DNA of 64,000 bases. Origin: Faeciplasma sp045660445. GTDB lineage: Bacteria > Bacillota > Clostridia > Oscillospirales > Ruminococcaceae. Below are positions 25,916 to 33,343 of this stretch, in pieces. Below the pieces are notes generated by a model. That model saw nothing but the letters and a program-made list of their open reading frames with translations, was not told the DNA's origin and did not search any database. The stretch is taken from assembly GCA_045660445.1 (NCBI GenBank), contig JAZRDR010000001.1:1-64000 (forward strand), in the 5' to 3' direction. A program made the position numbers and the translations under genes. Within the stretch, counting starts at the first letter, position 1, and every line of letters starts with the position of its first letter.

Positions 25916-26694
25916 GCTCTATACCGCCTTTCGATAGCCTCCTGCGATTTTTTAAGAACAAACATAAACAGCTTTTCAAATGCGGTGCTCACAGCGATTA
26001 TGACTGCAGTCCAAGCCAAAAGCTCGCCCGTTTCAAAGTAAAGCTTAGCTCTGTATAAATTCTCGCCTATCGAGCCTGTAGTGATTCCGATAACCTCGGC
26101 GGCAACACCGCTTTTCCAGCACAGCCCCAAAGATATCGAGCACGCCGAAACAAAGAAAGGCATAACGTCAGGCAGATAGATATATAAAAGCACCTTCGGT
26201 CTTGAAAGCTTATAAACTCTCGCCATCTCCAAAAGCTTCGCATCTGTTGATTCAATTCCCTTAAGCACGTTTAAATAAATAACGGGGAACACCATCAAAA
26301 ACGAAATGAAGATAGCAAGGTTTCGGTTCCCAAACCATATCAAAGCCAGAATTATAAACGATGCCACGGGAGTTGCTTTGATAACAGATGTAATCGGCTC
26401 CAAAAGCGATTTTATAATAAGCATCTTCGAGGATATCGCTGCAAGCAGAACTCCCAACAAAAGCGCAAGCAAAAATCCGCCCAATATTCTTAAAGTCGAG
26501 TATAAAAGAGCTGTCCAAAAATCCATGCTTTGCAAAAGAGCAATAAGCGTTTTAAGCACCTTTATCGGCGATGATATTATAAGCTCAGAGTTTATTGAAA
26601 CGGCTATAGCCTCCCAGATAATGATCCAAAAGGCAACAGCAAATATCTTGTATATTAACTTTTTGTGATTAACCAAGATAGTAGAAATCTTCAC
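25912..26694 (-). CDS. ABC importer permease (SsuC/TauC-type)
   Basis: A 260-aa inner-membrane permease with about six transmembrane helices. The EAA-like cytoplasmic loop is around STDAKLLEMARVYKLSRPKVLLYIYLPDVMP. The start is taken as GTG 26694 because GGAGGAG lies just upstream on the minus strand; it overlaps the preceding binding-protein gene by 26 bp. Probably two copies form the channel with the ATPase. The family moves sulfonates, nitrate, thiamine precursors or related solutes. Confidence 0.88.
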   Translation of the reverse strand: MKISTILVNHKKLIYKIFAVAFWIIIWEAIAVSINSELIISSPIKVLKTLIALLQSMDFWTALLYSTLRILGGFLLALLLGVLLAAISSKMLIIKSLLEPITSVIKATPVASFIILALIWFGNRNLAIFISFLMVFPVIYLNVLKGIESTDAKLLEMARVYKLSRPKVLLYIYLPDVMPFFVSACSISLGLCWKSGVAAEVIGITTGSIGENLYRAKLYFETGELLAWTAVIIAVSTAFEKLFMFVLKKSQEAIERRYRA

Positions 26695-27682
26695 CGGGCA
26701 ATGCTCCTCCAACAGATGTGGCGTCGCTGTTAAACAATACGTTCAAATAAGTTTCAACGCTTTTCTTCATCTCTTCGCCTGTGATGTAAACGATATTGCA
26801 ATAGGGAAGAGCCTTCTTTGCAACGCCTTCGGCAACGATGTCATATCCGCCGACCAAAGCGGCAGCTTCGTCAACGTTTGCGTTAACGTATTCAACCGAT
26901 GCCGCATATTCAGCCATAAAGATCTCGATAGCTTCCTTGTTAGCTTCCAAGAATTCGTTTCTAACGATAGTTACACCTGTAACCATGTCAGTGCCGTCGA
27001 TAGCCTTATATTCTTCAACCAAGTTAAGTGCGATTTTAATGTTTGCGTTGTTGTTCATCGCAACTGTTACATAGGGCTGAGGCAAAACTGCAACTGCATT
27101 TTCTGCACCCTCAAGCATTGCGGCAACCTCGGCAGCCTCAGACTTGAATTCGATGGTAACGTCCTTTTCAGGATCGATTCCGTTGCTCTTCAAGATGTAG
27201 TTAAGAGTATATTCGGGAGTTGTGCCCTTGCCGGTGGAATAAATCGTCTTGCCCTTAAGGTCAGCAACCGAGCTGATAGTTTCTCCCGTTTCAACAACGT
27301 ACAAAACGCCCAAGGTGTTGATGTTAAGAATGCTGATCTTGCCCTCGGTCTTTTTATAAAGAACAGATGCAAGGTTGGCAGGAACGTTTGCGATGTCAAT
27401 CTCGCCCTGAACGATCTTGGGAACAAGCTCGTCAGCAGTGCCGAAGATCGAAACGTTATAGATATTTGTTGTCAAGCCCTTGTCGCTGTTGTCCATAAGC
27501 TTAACCATGCCCATTGTTGTGGGGCCTTTCATCGAGCCGATGTTAATAGTGATAGGGTCTGCAAGATCTCCTTCGCCGCTCATGTCAACGTCGGGAGAAT
27601 CGTTATTTGCATTGTTGCTGCACGCAACAAACAAGCTTAATACAAGCATAAGTGAAAGAATAAGTGCTAAAAGTTTTTTCAT
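26669..27682 (-). CDS. ABC importer substrate-binding lipoprotein (SsuA/NMT1-like)
   Basis: A 337-aa lipoprotein with lipobox LFVAC (Cys about residue 21) and an acidic Asn/Asp linker. The periplasmic-binding fold of the SsuA/NMT1 type begins with ITINIGSMKGPTTMGMVKL and includes the hinge-near GKTIYSTGKGTTPEYTL motif. The ligand cannot be read. It is captured at the cell surface and passed to the permease encoded downstream. The start is ATG 27682 with GAAAGGAC upstream. Regulator, binding protein, permease and ATPase form one operon. Confidence 0.88.
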   Translation of the reverse strand: MKKLLALILSLMLVLSLFVACSNNANNDSPDVDMSGEGDLADPITINIGSMKGPTTMGMVKLMDNSDKGLTTNIYNVSIFGTADELVPKIVQGEIDIANVPANLASVLYKKTEGKISILNINTLGVLYVVETGETISSVADLKGKTIYSTGKGTTPEYTLNYILKSNGIDPEKDVTIEFKSEAAEVAAMLEGAENAVAVLPQPYVTVAMNNNANIKIALNLVEEYKAIDGTDMVTGVTIVRNEFLEANKEAIEIFMAEYAASVEYVNANVDEAAALVGGYDIVAEGVAKKALPYCNIVYITGEEMKKSVETYLNVLFNSDATSVGGALPGEDFYYLG

Positions 27683-27702
27683 ATTAAATTAGTCCTTTCG
27701 GT

Positions 27703-28347
27703 TTAAATTTTAATGTATTCCGCAAGCCTTACGCTGTCCAAAACGGTGATCCTGTCAGCCAACGCCTCGATAACACCGTGCTTTTCAAGCTCTGCGATCG
27801 CTCTGAAAAGCGATGCACGTGATATGCAAAGCTGTCTTGCAAGCTCGTCCTTCGAAACGATCCTTGCTTCGCCGTCGATGGCATTCATCTCAAGCCAACA
27901 CGCAAGCCTTGGCGCACTTCCCGAAACAGAGATGAGTCTAAGCTTCTTTGCTAAATAAACCATCTTTTCATTGCAAAGCTTAACATATCTATACATCAGC
28001 GCACTATCGTGTGATAAAAGTGCTGCAAATTCGTCCTTGGGAATGAACAGAACGCTTGTGTGAACTCTTGCTGTAAGTCTTGTCGGCATCTTGTCTGAAA
28101 CGAAAATGTTGCAGATCCCAAACTCTGTTCCTGAGCGGGATATCGACACAGCTCCCGTTTCAGAGGAAGAAACACTTGCCGAACCTGAAAGTATCACGCC
28201 AACGCAGTCAAAGCCATTCTGGATTTCGCTTATCTCCTCGCCTCGCTTGAATTCTTTTATGAATTGCCCCGTGGCCATCGATATATCTGCCCCTGCAAAA
28301 AGCTTCGAGGTTTTAAGTGCCTGCAAAATCAGTTCTTTGTTTGTCAT
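27703..28347 (-). CDS. Crp/Fnr family transcriptional regulator
   Basis: A 214-aa regulator: N-terminal cyclic-nucleotide-binding-type beta barrel (about 20-120), then a helical dimer interface and a C-terminal winged helix with DELARQLCISRASLFRAIAELEKHGVI as the recognition region. There are no N-terminal Cys ligands for an Fnr-type iron-sulfur cluster. The effector is unknown. It is the first gene of the importer operon, so it probably controls that operon. The start is ATG 28347 with AAGGAT upstream. Confidence 0.9.
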   Translation of the reverse strand: MTNKELILQALKTSKLFAGADISMATGQFIKEFKRGEEISEIQNGFDCVGVILSGSASVSSSETGAVSISRSGTEFGICNIFVSDKMPTRLTARVHTSVLFIPKDEFAALLSHDSALMYRYVKLCNEKMVYLAKKLRLISVSGSAPRLACWLEMNAIDGEARIVSKDELARQLCISRASLFRAIAELEKHGVIEALADRITVLDSVRLAEYIKI

Positions 28348-28365
28348 AAAAATCCTTCCTCATGC

Positions 28366-28371
28366 TCATTA
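28366..28371 (-). promoter_or_regulatory. -10 element upstream of the Crp-family regulator operon
   Basis: On the minus strand a TATAAT lies about 20 bp ahead of the regulator start, but no good -35 is found 17 bp further up. A weak -35 is consistent with activator dependence. Confidence 0.4.
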
Positions 28372-28466
28372 TATACAAAATTTGCACCTTATTTATAACA
28401 TATTGAATAACAAACTGTTAACAACCGTCTCATATGATACTATATTTTAAAGAAAAAATCAAGCTA

Positions 28467-28495
28467 TTGAAATATAGTAATTATTGTGGTATAAT
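28467..28495 (+). promoter_or_regulatory. Sigma-A promoter of the aminopeptidase gene
   Basis: TTGAAA (28467-28472), a 17-bp spacer and the extended -10 TGGTATAAT (to 28495). Confidence 0.88.
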
Positions 28496-28534
28496 ATCTT
28501 TTATCTTATCTTTACTTTGAAAGGATGATGTTTG

Positions 28535-29764
28535 ATGAAAAAGTCAACCATTAAAAAATATGCTAAGCTTATCGTGCGCGTTGGCGCGAATGTTCAAAAG
28601 GGTCAGTCTGTTGTTGTAAGCTGCAGTGTCGATCAGGCAGAGTTCTGCGCAATGGTCGTTGATGAAGCATACAAGGCAGGCGCTAAGTATGTAACCGTTA
28701 ACTGGAGCTATGGCCCCTTGACTAAGCTTGCTTACCGCCACGAGTCTGTTAAGACTCTCTCCACTGTCTTAAAGTGGCAGGAAGAAAAGCTTGCTTGGCA
28801 GGCAAACGAGCTTCCCTGCATGATCCACATCGTGTCTGAAGATCCCGATGGACTTAAGGGCATCAACCCCGAAAAGATGCAGAAGGTCAGCCGCGCAAGA
28901 TATCCCATCGTAAAGCCTTATCGCGACAAGATGGAATCCAAATATCAGTGGACGATTGCTGCTGTTCCCGGCGAAGCTTGGGCAAAGAAGGTATTCCCCA
29001 ACTTGCGCAAGTGTGCTGCTGTTGAAGCTTTGTGGAAGCTTATCTTAGAGGCTGTTTATGTAACCGATGACAACGATCCCATCGCAGTTTGGGATAAGGT
29101 AAATGCCGATTTCAAGGAAAGATGTGAAATTCTTAATAAATATCACTTCGATTATTTGCACTATACTTCCTCTAACGGCACCGATTTCAAGTGCTGGTTA
29201 ATGCCTCGCTCCCGTTGGTGCGGCGGTGGAGAGTATGACCTTAACGGTCACTACTTCAACCCCAACATGCCCACTATCGAAGTCTTCACCTCTCCCGTTA
29301 AGGGCAAGGCTGAGGGTAAGGTGGTTTCCACCAAGCCTTTGTCCTATCAGGGCCAGCTTATTGAAAACTTCTCCATCACTTTCGAGAACGGCAAGGCTGT
29401 TTCCTGCACTGCTGAAAAGGGACAGGAGCTTTTGGAAAAGATGATCACCATGGACGAAGGCGCTGCAATGATCGGCGAGCTTGCACTCGTTCCCGTTGAT
29501 TCTCCCATCAGCAACCAGAACGTTCTTTATTATGAAACTCTCTTCGATGAAAATGCATCCTGCCACATCGCTTTGGGAAGAGGATACAGAGATTGCGTTG
29601 AAGGCTATGAAAACCTTTCTGATGAGGACTTCAAGGAAATGGGCCTTAACGAATCCATGATCCACGTTGACTTTATGATCGGATCCGAGGATATGTCCAT
29701 CGTTGGTTACACTCATGATGGTGAAGCAGTTCAGATCTTTAAGGACGGCAACTTTGCAATCTGA
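28535..29764 (+). CDS. M29 family aminopeptidase
   Basis: A 409-aa cytosolic metallo-aminopeptidase of the M29 (AmpS/thermophilic aminopeptidase) family. The metal and substrate residues lie in the C-terminal half: SSNGTDFKCWLMPRSRW, PNMPTIEVFTSP (Glu ligand), MGELALVP, ETLFDENASCHIALGRGY and IHVDFMIG. The N-terminal domain forms the dimer lid. It removes N-terminal residues from peptides. The start is ATG 28535 with AAAGGATG upstream; an in-frame TTG lies three bases earlier. Monocistronic. Confidence 0.93.
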   Translation: MKKSTIKKYAKLIVRVGANVQKGQSVVVSCSVDQAEFCAMVVDEAYKAGAKYVTVNWSYGPLTKLAYRHESVKTLSTVLKWQEEKLAWQANELPCMIHIVSEDPDGLKGINPEKMQKVSRARYPIVKPYRDKMESKYQWTIAAVPGEAWAKKVFPNLRKCAAVEALWKLILEAVYVTDDNDPIAVWDKVNADFKERCEILNKYHFDYLHYTSSNGTDFKCWLMPRSRWCGGGEYDLNGHYFNPNMPTIEVFTSPVKGKAEGKVVSTKPLSYQGQLIENFSITFENGKAVSCTAEKGQELLEKMITMDEGAAMIGELALVPVDSPISNQNVLYYETLFDENASCHIALGRGYRDCVEGYENLSDEDFKEMGLNESMIHVDFMIGSEDMSIVGYTHDGEAVQIFKDGNFAI

Positions 29765-29776
29765 TCCTGAAGAAAA

Positions 29777-29820
29777 ATAAATGCAAAACAGTCTTTTTCG
29801 ATATGCTGTCACGCATTTAT
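29777..29820. repeat. Interrupted inverted repeat upstream of the foldase gene
   Basis: ATAAATGC/GCATTTAT outer arms and ACAG/CTGT inner arms are symmetrically placed. There is no T tract, so it is not a standard terminator; it could be an operator or an RNA structure. Confidence 0.4.
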
Positions 29821-29889
29821 CACAATATAGCTTTATAATCGATGACGCATTGAAGATGCGATGAAATTTTTGAAAATTTGGAGTATGAA

Positions 29890-30966
29890 ATGAACAGTTT
29901 AAAAAAGCTTTTGGCAATCGCTTTGGCGTTGGTAATGGCATTCATGTTGTTTACTGCCTGCGGCGATAAGGAAGAGAATATCGAAGAAGATAAAACAGGC
30001 CTTTATATCAATGGCGAGATGGTTTTGGACAGCGACGATATCATGATGACCGTCAATGGATACGAGATTCCTTTTGATGAATACAGATATATGTATTTGT
30101 TCCTTGACAGTAATTACTTCTCTCAGGGCAATCCCTCTTATTGGGAATCCTATCCCGATGATTTTGCTTATCTTAACGAGGTTACCGCTTCTTATACTGT
30201 CGAGGTTAACTGGGGCAACCTTTTGGCTGCTGAATATGGTATTACCTTAAACGAAGAAGATCTTGCAACCGTTGCAACCTATATAGACGAGCAGGTTGCA
30301 CAGTTTTCATCTGAAGAGGCATTTGAAGAATATTTGGCTGAGCAAGGCATGTCAAGAGACCTTTTGACACGTCTTTTGCAGCAGGAGCTTATCTGCAATC
30401 GCGTTTATGAAGAGCTCTTCACCAAAGAAGGCGCTCCCTTGGCTCCCTCTGACGATGTGATAAGAGAAACTCTTTTAAACGATTACAGAAGAGTTCACCA
30501 CGTTCTCATTTCCTTTGATCACTTTGCTGACCTTGAAGGCTATGAGGATTATACTGAAGAACAGCTTAAGGCTGCAGCTCTTGACTATGCAAACGAGGTT
30601 CTTTTGCAGATCCAGAACGGCGAAGCAGATGTGTTCGAGCTTTCTCAGACCGTTGGTGACGACCCCGGTATGCTCGAGAACGAGGAAGGATATTTGTTCA
30701 CATACGGTGAGATGGTTAAAGAGTTTGAAGATTCCTCATTCTCTCTTGAAGTTGGCGAGATAAGCGGACTTGTTGAAACATCTTATGGTTACCACATAAT
30801 CGAGCGTCTTGATCATGAGGCTTATATCGTTGCCAATGCAGACGAATGCCGCGAGCTTGTAATCAATGCAGCATTTAACAGCTATGTTGATGAAATGCTC
30901 GCTAACGTAGAGATCGTATATAACGAAAACTATAACCTTATGACGGTGGACAGCATTAAGTACTAA
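29890..30966 (+). CDS. PrsA-type lipoprotein foldase (peptidylprolyl isomerase)
   Basis: A 358-aa surface lipoprotein with lipobox MLFTAC (Cys about residue 24). The N-terminal chaperone region is SurA-like. A parvulin PpiC domain (about 205-310) has HHVLISFDHF at its start and FSLEVGEISGLVETSYGYHIIERLD at its end. It helps secreted proteins fold outside the membrane. The start is ATG 29890 with GGAG six bases upstream; an in-frame TTG at 29878 includes that ribosome binding site. Its hydrophobic substrates could include the secreted proteins in this window. Confidence 0.9.
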   Translation: MNSLKKLLAIALALVMAFMLFTACGDKEENIEEDKTGLYINGEMVLDSDDIMMTVNGYEIPFDEYRYMYLFLDSNYFSQGNPSYWESYPDDFAYLNEVTASYTVEVNWGNLLAAEYGITLNEEDLATVATYIDEQVAQFSSEEAFEEYLAEQGMSRDLLTRLLQQELICNRVYEELFTKEGAPLAPSDDVIRETLLNDYRRVHHVLISFDHFADLEGYEDYTEEQLKAAALDYANEVLLQIQNGEADVFELSQTVGDDPGMLENEEGYLFTYGEMVKEFEDSSFSLEVGEISGLVETSYGYHIIERLDHEAYIVANADECRELVINAAFNSYVDEMLANVEIVYNENYNLMTVDSIKY

Positions 30967-30986
30967 TTAAAAAATTGCTTGCAGTG

Positions 30987-31025
30987 CGGCTGCTGCGTTT
31001 TTCGCGGCAGCCGTTTATATTTCTA
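30987..31025 (+). terminator. Intrinsic terminator after the foldase gene
   Basis: CGGCTGCTGCG/CGCGGCAGCCG (one wobble pair, TTTTT loop) is followed by TTTATATTTCT. Confidence 0.8.
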
Positions 31026-31047
31026 TAAAAAAGGGGAGGGTATAATT

Positions 31048-32190
31048 GTGAAAAGAGTATTGGCTTTATTGCTTGGATGCGTTGCTTTGCTGACTTCTTG
31101 CAAGATAAACGTTGGCAAAGAAGAGCAAACAAGTGTCACCACTCTGCCCACAAGCGAGGTTATATTGCCCACTACAACCCCCGAACCCACAACGACTCCT
31201 GAGCCCACAACGACTCCTGAGCCCACCACAACTCCCGAATCGACTACAACTCCTCCCACCACGACCGCAGAGCCGACCACGGTAACCGAGGCAACAACTC
31301 CCGCACCCGAACCGCTTAAGCTCGAATTCCCAGAGGAGTTTTATATCCGCCTTAACGATATTTTCGCAAGATATTCTCTAAATCTTAATTGCGACGGCAA
31401 TCTAGAAAAATGCACCTGCAATCCCGAATATGAAAAGCTTGATGCAAATGGCAACGTAATCACTCCGCGTGACAGAGCGATGTCCATCTATTTTTATGAT
31501 ATCGAGACAGGAAGCGAGCTTTATATAAATCCGGGCGTTCACTATCCCGTTGCAAGCATTGTGAAGATTCCTTATTGCGTGTATATCTATGAAAAGCTCA
31601 CCTCGGGTGAGATTTCTCCCGAGCTTACGCTTACATATGAAAAACGCCACTATTTCCACGGCACCGGTGTGATAGTAAAAGGCAATTACGGCGATCAGTA
31701 TACAGTTTTGCAGCTTTTAAAGCTCGCCATTACCGAGAGCGATAACGCCGCATTTGAAATGCTTAAGGACCTTTCCACGTGGGAAGAATTTACCGCATAT
31801 TGCGTCACTAACGGCTATTCTCACGAAACGGATACAAGGGCAAAATATCAAAAGATATGTTTACAATCGGCAGGTGCCGCAGGCAGGATGCTTGCTCAGT
31901 TCCTGCGCTCTGACAGCCCATTAGTCGAGGATTTTAAATACGATCTCACTCACACAAAAAACCGAATGATAAGATCCAACTATACAGTATACCGAAAATA
32001 TGGCTGGACGAAATTTGCCTTCCATGATGTTGCCTATATCGATGCTCCGCATCCTTATGTATTGGCTATCTTAACAAATATCGAGGGTGAAGAAAACGTT
32101 GACTATGTTCTGTATAAGGAGGTATCCCTTCTTATAGAGGAATATTCTCAGGCGTGGCACGATTCTGCTTTGGCTGAGAATAATAGTTGA
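31048..32190 (+). CDS. Beta-lactamase-fold serine hydrolase lipoprotein
   Basis: A 380-aa lipoprotein: signal peptide with lipobox LTSC (Cys about residue 17), a Pro/Thr repeat linker (about 35-90), then a class A beta-lactamase-like domain. SxxK is in VASIVKIPY, the SDN motif in TESDNAAFEML, and the third box is probably degenerate as YGWTKF rather than KTG. It may be a D,D-peptidase or a real beta-lactamase; the degenerate KTG leaves that open. The start is GTG 31048 with GGGAGGG upstream. The gene's stop overlaps the rnpB promoter. Confidence 0.78.
   Translation: MKRVLALLLGCVALLTSCKINVGKEEQTSVTTLPTSEVILPTTTPEPTTTPEPTTTPEPTTTPESTTTPPTTTAEPTTVTEATTPAPEPLKLEFPEEFYIRLNDIFARYSLNLNCDGNLEKCTCNPEYEKLDANGNVITPRDRAMSIYFYDIETGSELYINPGVHYPVASIVKIPYCVYIYEKLTSGEISPELTLTYEKRHYFHGTGVIVKGNYGDQYTVLQLLKLAITESDNAAFEMLKDLSTWEEFTAYCVTNGYSHETDTRAKYQKICLQSAGAAGRMLAQFLRSDSPLVEDFKYDLTHTKNRMIRSNYTVYRKYGWTKFAFHDVAYIDAPHPYVLAILTNIEGEENVDYVLYKEVSLLIEEYSQAWHDSALAENNS
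31171..31302 (+). repeat. Pro/Thr codon repeat of the lipoprotein linker
   Basis: Imperfect 18-bp units encoding PEPTTT repeat in tandem and give the unstructured linker between lipid anchor and hydrolase domain. Confidence 0.85.
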
Positions 32191-32215
32191 CAGAACGGAA
32201 AAATTATAGTAAAAT
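32187..32215 (+). promoter_or_regulatory. Sigma-A promoter of rnpB
   Basis: TTGACA (32187-32192), a 17-bp spacer and TAAAAT (32210-32215). The -35 overlaps the stop codon of the beta-lactamase-like gene. Confidence 0.9.
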
Positions 32216-32223
32216 ACAATCTT

Positions 32224-32572
32224 GCGAGTAAGCTATACGGCAGCGGACGTCGATTTTTCGGCGGATGAGGAAAGTCCGAGCATCGCAGAGCAGGGTAGCT
32301 GCTAACGGCAGCCGAGGGCGACCTTAGGGAAAGTGCAACAGAAATATACCGCCGTGAAAGCGGCAAGGATGGAAAGGCGAGGTAAGAGCTCACCGGAGTG
32401 CAGGAGACTGCACTGCCATGTAAACCCTACCCGATGCAACACCGTTTGGTTCAATATATCTTAACGTCTGCTCCGCGGATATATTGTTAAAGGTGGCTTG
32501 ATCTGTGCGGCAACGCACAGGCTAGATAGATTGCCGTACACGACAAAACTCGGCTTATCGGCTTAGTCGCGC
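32224..32572 (+). ncRNA. rnpB: RNase P RNA (class A)
   Basis: The catalytic RNA that trims the 5' leader of tRNA precursors. The conserved core is present: GAGGAAAGTCCGAGC near the 5' end, ACAGAAATATACCGCC, a GAGGTAAGAGCTCACCGG segment, TGTAAACCC, and AGATAGATTGCC then ACAAAACTCGGCTTAT at the 3' end. P1 is formed by GCGAGTAAGC (32224-32233) and GCTTAGTCGC (32561-32570). A GGTT-type P15 loop that pairs with tRNA CCA is visible near 32447. The end is followed by TTTTTGATTTTT, giving termination. Confidence 0.97.
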
Positions 32573-32596
32573 TTTTTGATTTTTACCCATCGTGGA

Positions 32597-32602
32597 TATA
32601 AT
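32597..32602 (+). promoter_or_regulatory. -10 element of the small lipoprotein gene
   Basis: TATAAT lies 35 bp before the start codon. The -35 is not clear. A small ACCGCT/AGCGGT hairpin follows in the untranslated leader. Confidence 0.45.
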
Positions 32603-32636
32603 ATACCGCTAAAGCGGTGAAACGGAGATTTTTAAA

Positions 32637-33203
32637 ATGAACTTCTTTAAGAGATTAATGTGCATGGCTTTGATATCTATTTTGGCGCTTGGACTTGTTG
32701 CTTGCGATAAGAACAAGATCGACGAAGCTGTTGATCACGGATACGTTGAGGGCTATTATTCCGAGCTTGCATATGAAACTCAGACTGACGGAACGACCAC
32801 CGAGCTTATCTATCTTTTGTGCACAGATGAGGAACTTACAAATGCCGTCGGCAAAAAGGTTGTAAACTTTGATACTGAAGGCAATATGATCAAGTATACC
32901 ATCACGCTGGGTGTTTACAAAGTTGAACAGCTTATTACATTTGTCCAAAGCAGCGAATCCTCTTCATATTACAGCGATATCGTTTTTAACGAGAACGAGT
33001 TGATGGTTCACGCTTCTTGGGAAAACATCAATATCAATCCCGAAAACGGCGATGTCGTTAAAAGCGTCGGCACTCAGGAATACTTCGAAGATGGCACCGT
33101 TAAAACCTATCACGAAGAGATCTATACCAATGATGTTTTAACTCAGACTATCGATCGCGAATATAACGAAGCAGGCGAGCTTGTAAGCGAAACAATTAAG
33201 TAA
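32637..33203 (+). CDS. Small lipoprotein with antigen-like repeat strands
   Basis: A 188-aa lipoprotein with lipobox LGLVAC (Cys about residue 23). The mature part is beta-rich: YSELAYETQT, then a series of strands around NENELMVHASW and EYFEDGTVKTYHEE, and IDREYNEAGELVSE at the end. The last segment (E-x-x-x-D-G-T-V-K, Y-N-E-A-G-E-L-V) resembles the toxin-antitoxin/MORN-like YD strands found in the neighbouring RsgI-like lipoprotein. Function unknown. The start is ATG 32637 with CGGAG upstream. Confidence 0.7.
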   Translation: MNFFKRLMCMALISILALGLVACDKNKIDEAVDHGYVEGYYSELAYETQTDGTTTELIYLLCTDEELTNAVGKKVVNFDTEGNMIKYTITLGVYKVEQLITFVQSSESSSYYSDIVFNENELMVHASWENININPENGDVVKSVGTQEYFEDGTVKTYHEEIYTNDVLTQTIDREYNEAGELVSETIK

Positions 33204-33210
33204 TATTTGC

Positions 33211-33239
33211 ACCGCAGATTTTTCTGCGGTGTTTTTTGT
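33211..33239 (+). terminator. Intrinsic terminator
   Basis: The stem ACCGCAGA/TCTGCGGT with loop TTTT is followed by GTTTTTTG. Confidence 0.92.
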
Positions 33240-33245
33240 CTATCA

Positions 33246-33282
33246 ACCCCGCCACCGCGCGCCGCTCCTCGCACGACAGCTC
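33246..33282. repeat. GC-rich intergenic island E (short)
   Basis: CCCCGCCACCGCGCGCCGC followed by TCCTCGCACGACAGC, between two convergent lipoprotein genes. It shares the CCGCCACCGC word with islands D and M. Confidence 0.65.
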
Positions 33283-33288
33283 ATAATG

Positions 33289-33328
33289 AAAAAACCACCG
33301 CAGAAATCTATCCTGCAGTGGTTTTATT
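33289..33328 (-). terminator. Intrinsic terminator of the RsgI-like lipoprotein gene
   Basis: On the minus strand AAAACCACTGCAG pairs with CTGCGGTGGTTTT (one wobble) and is followed by TTCATTA. Confidence 0.82.
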
Positions 33329-33343
33329 TTATTCAGTTAAAAA

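Noticed and set aside
32224..32572. Reading frames through rnpB on either strand
   Set aside because: The region is fully explained by the RNase P RNA core motifs.
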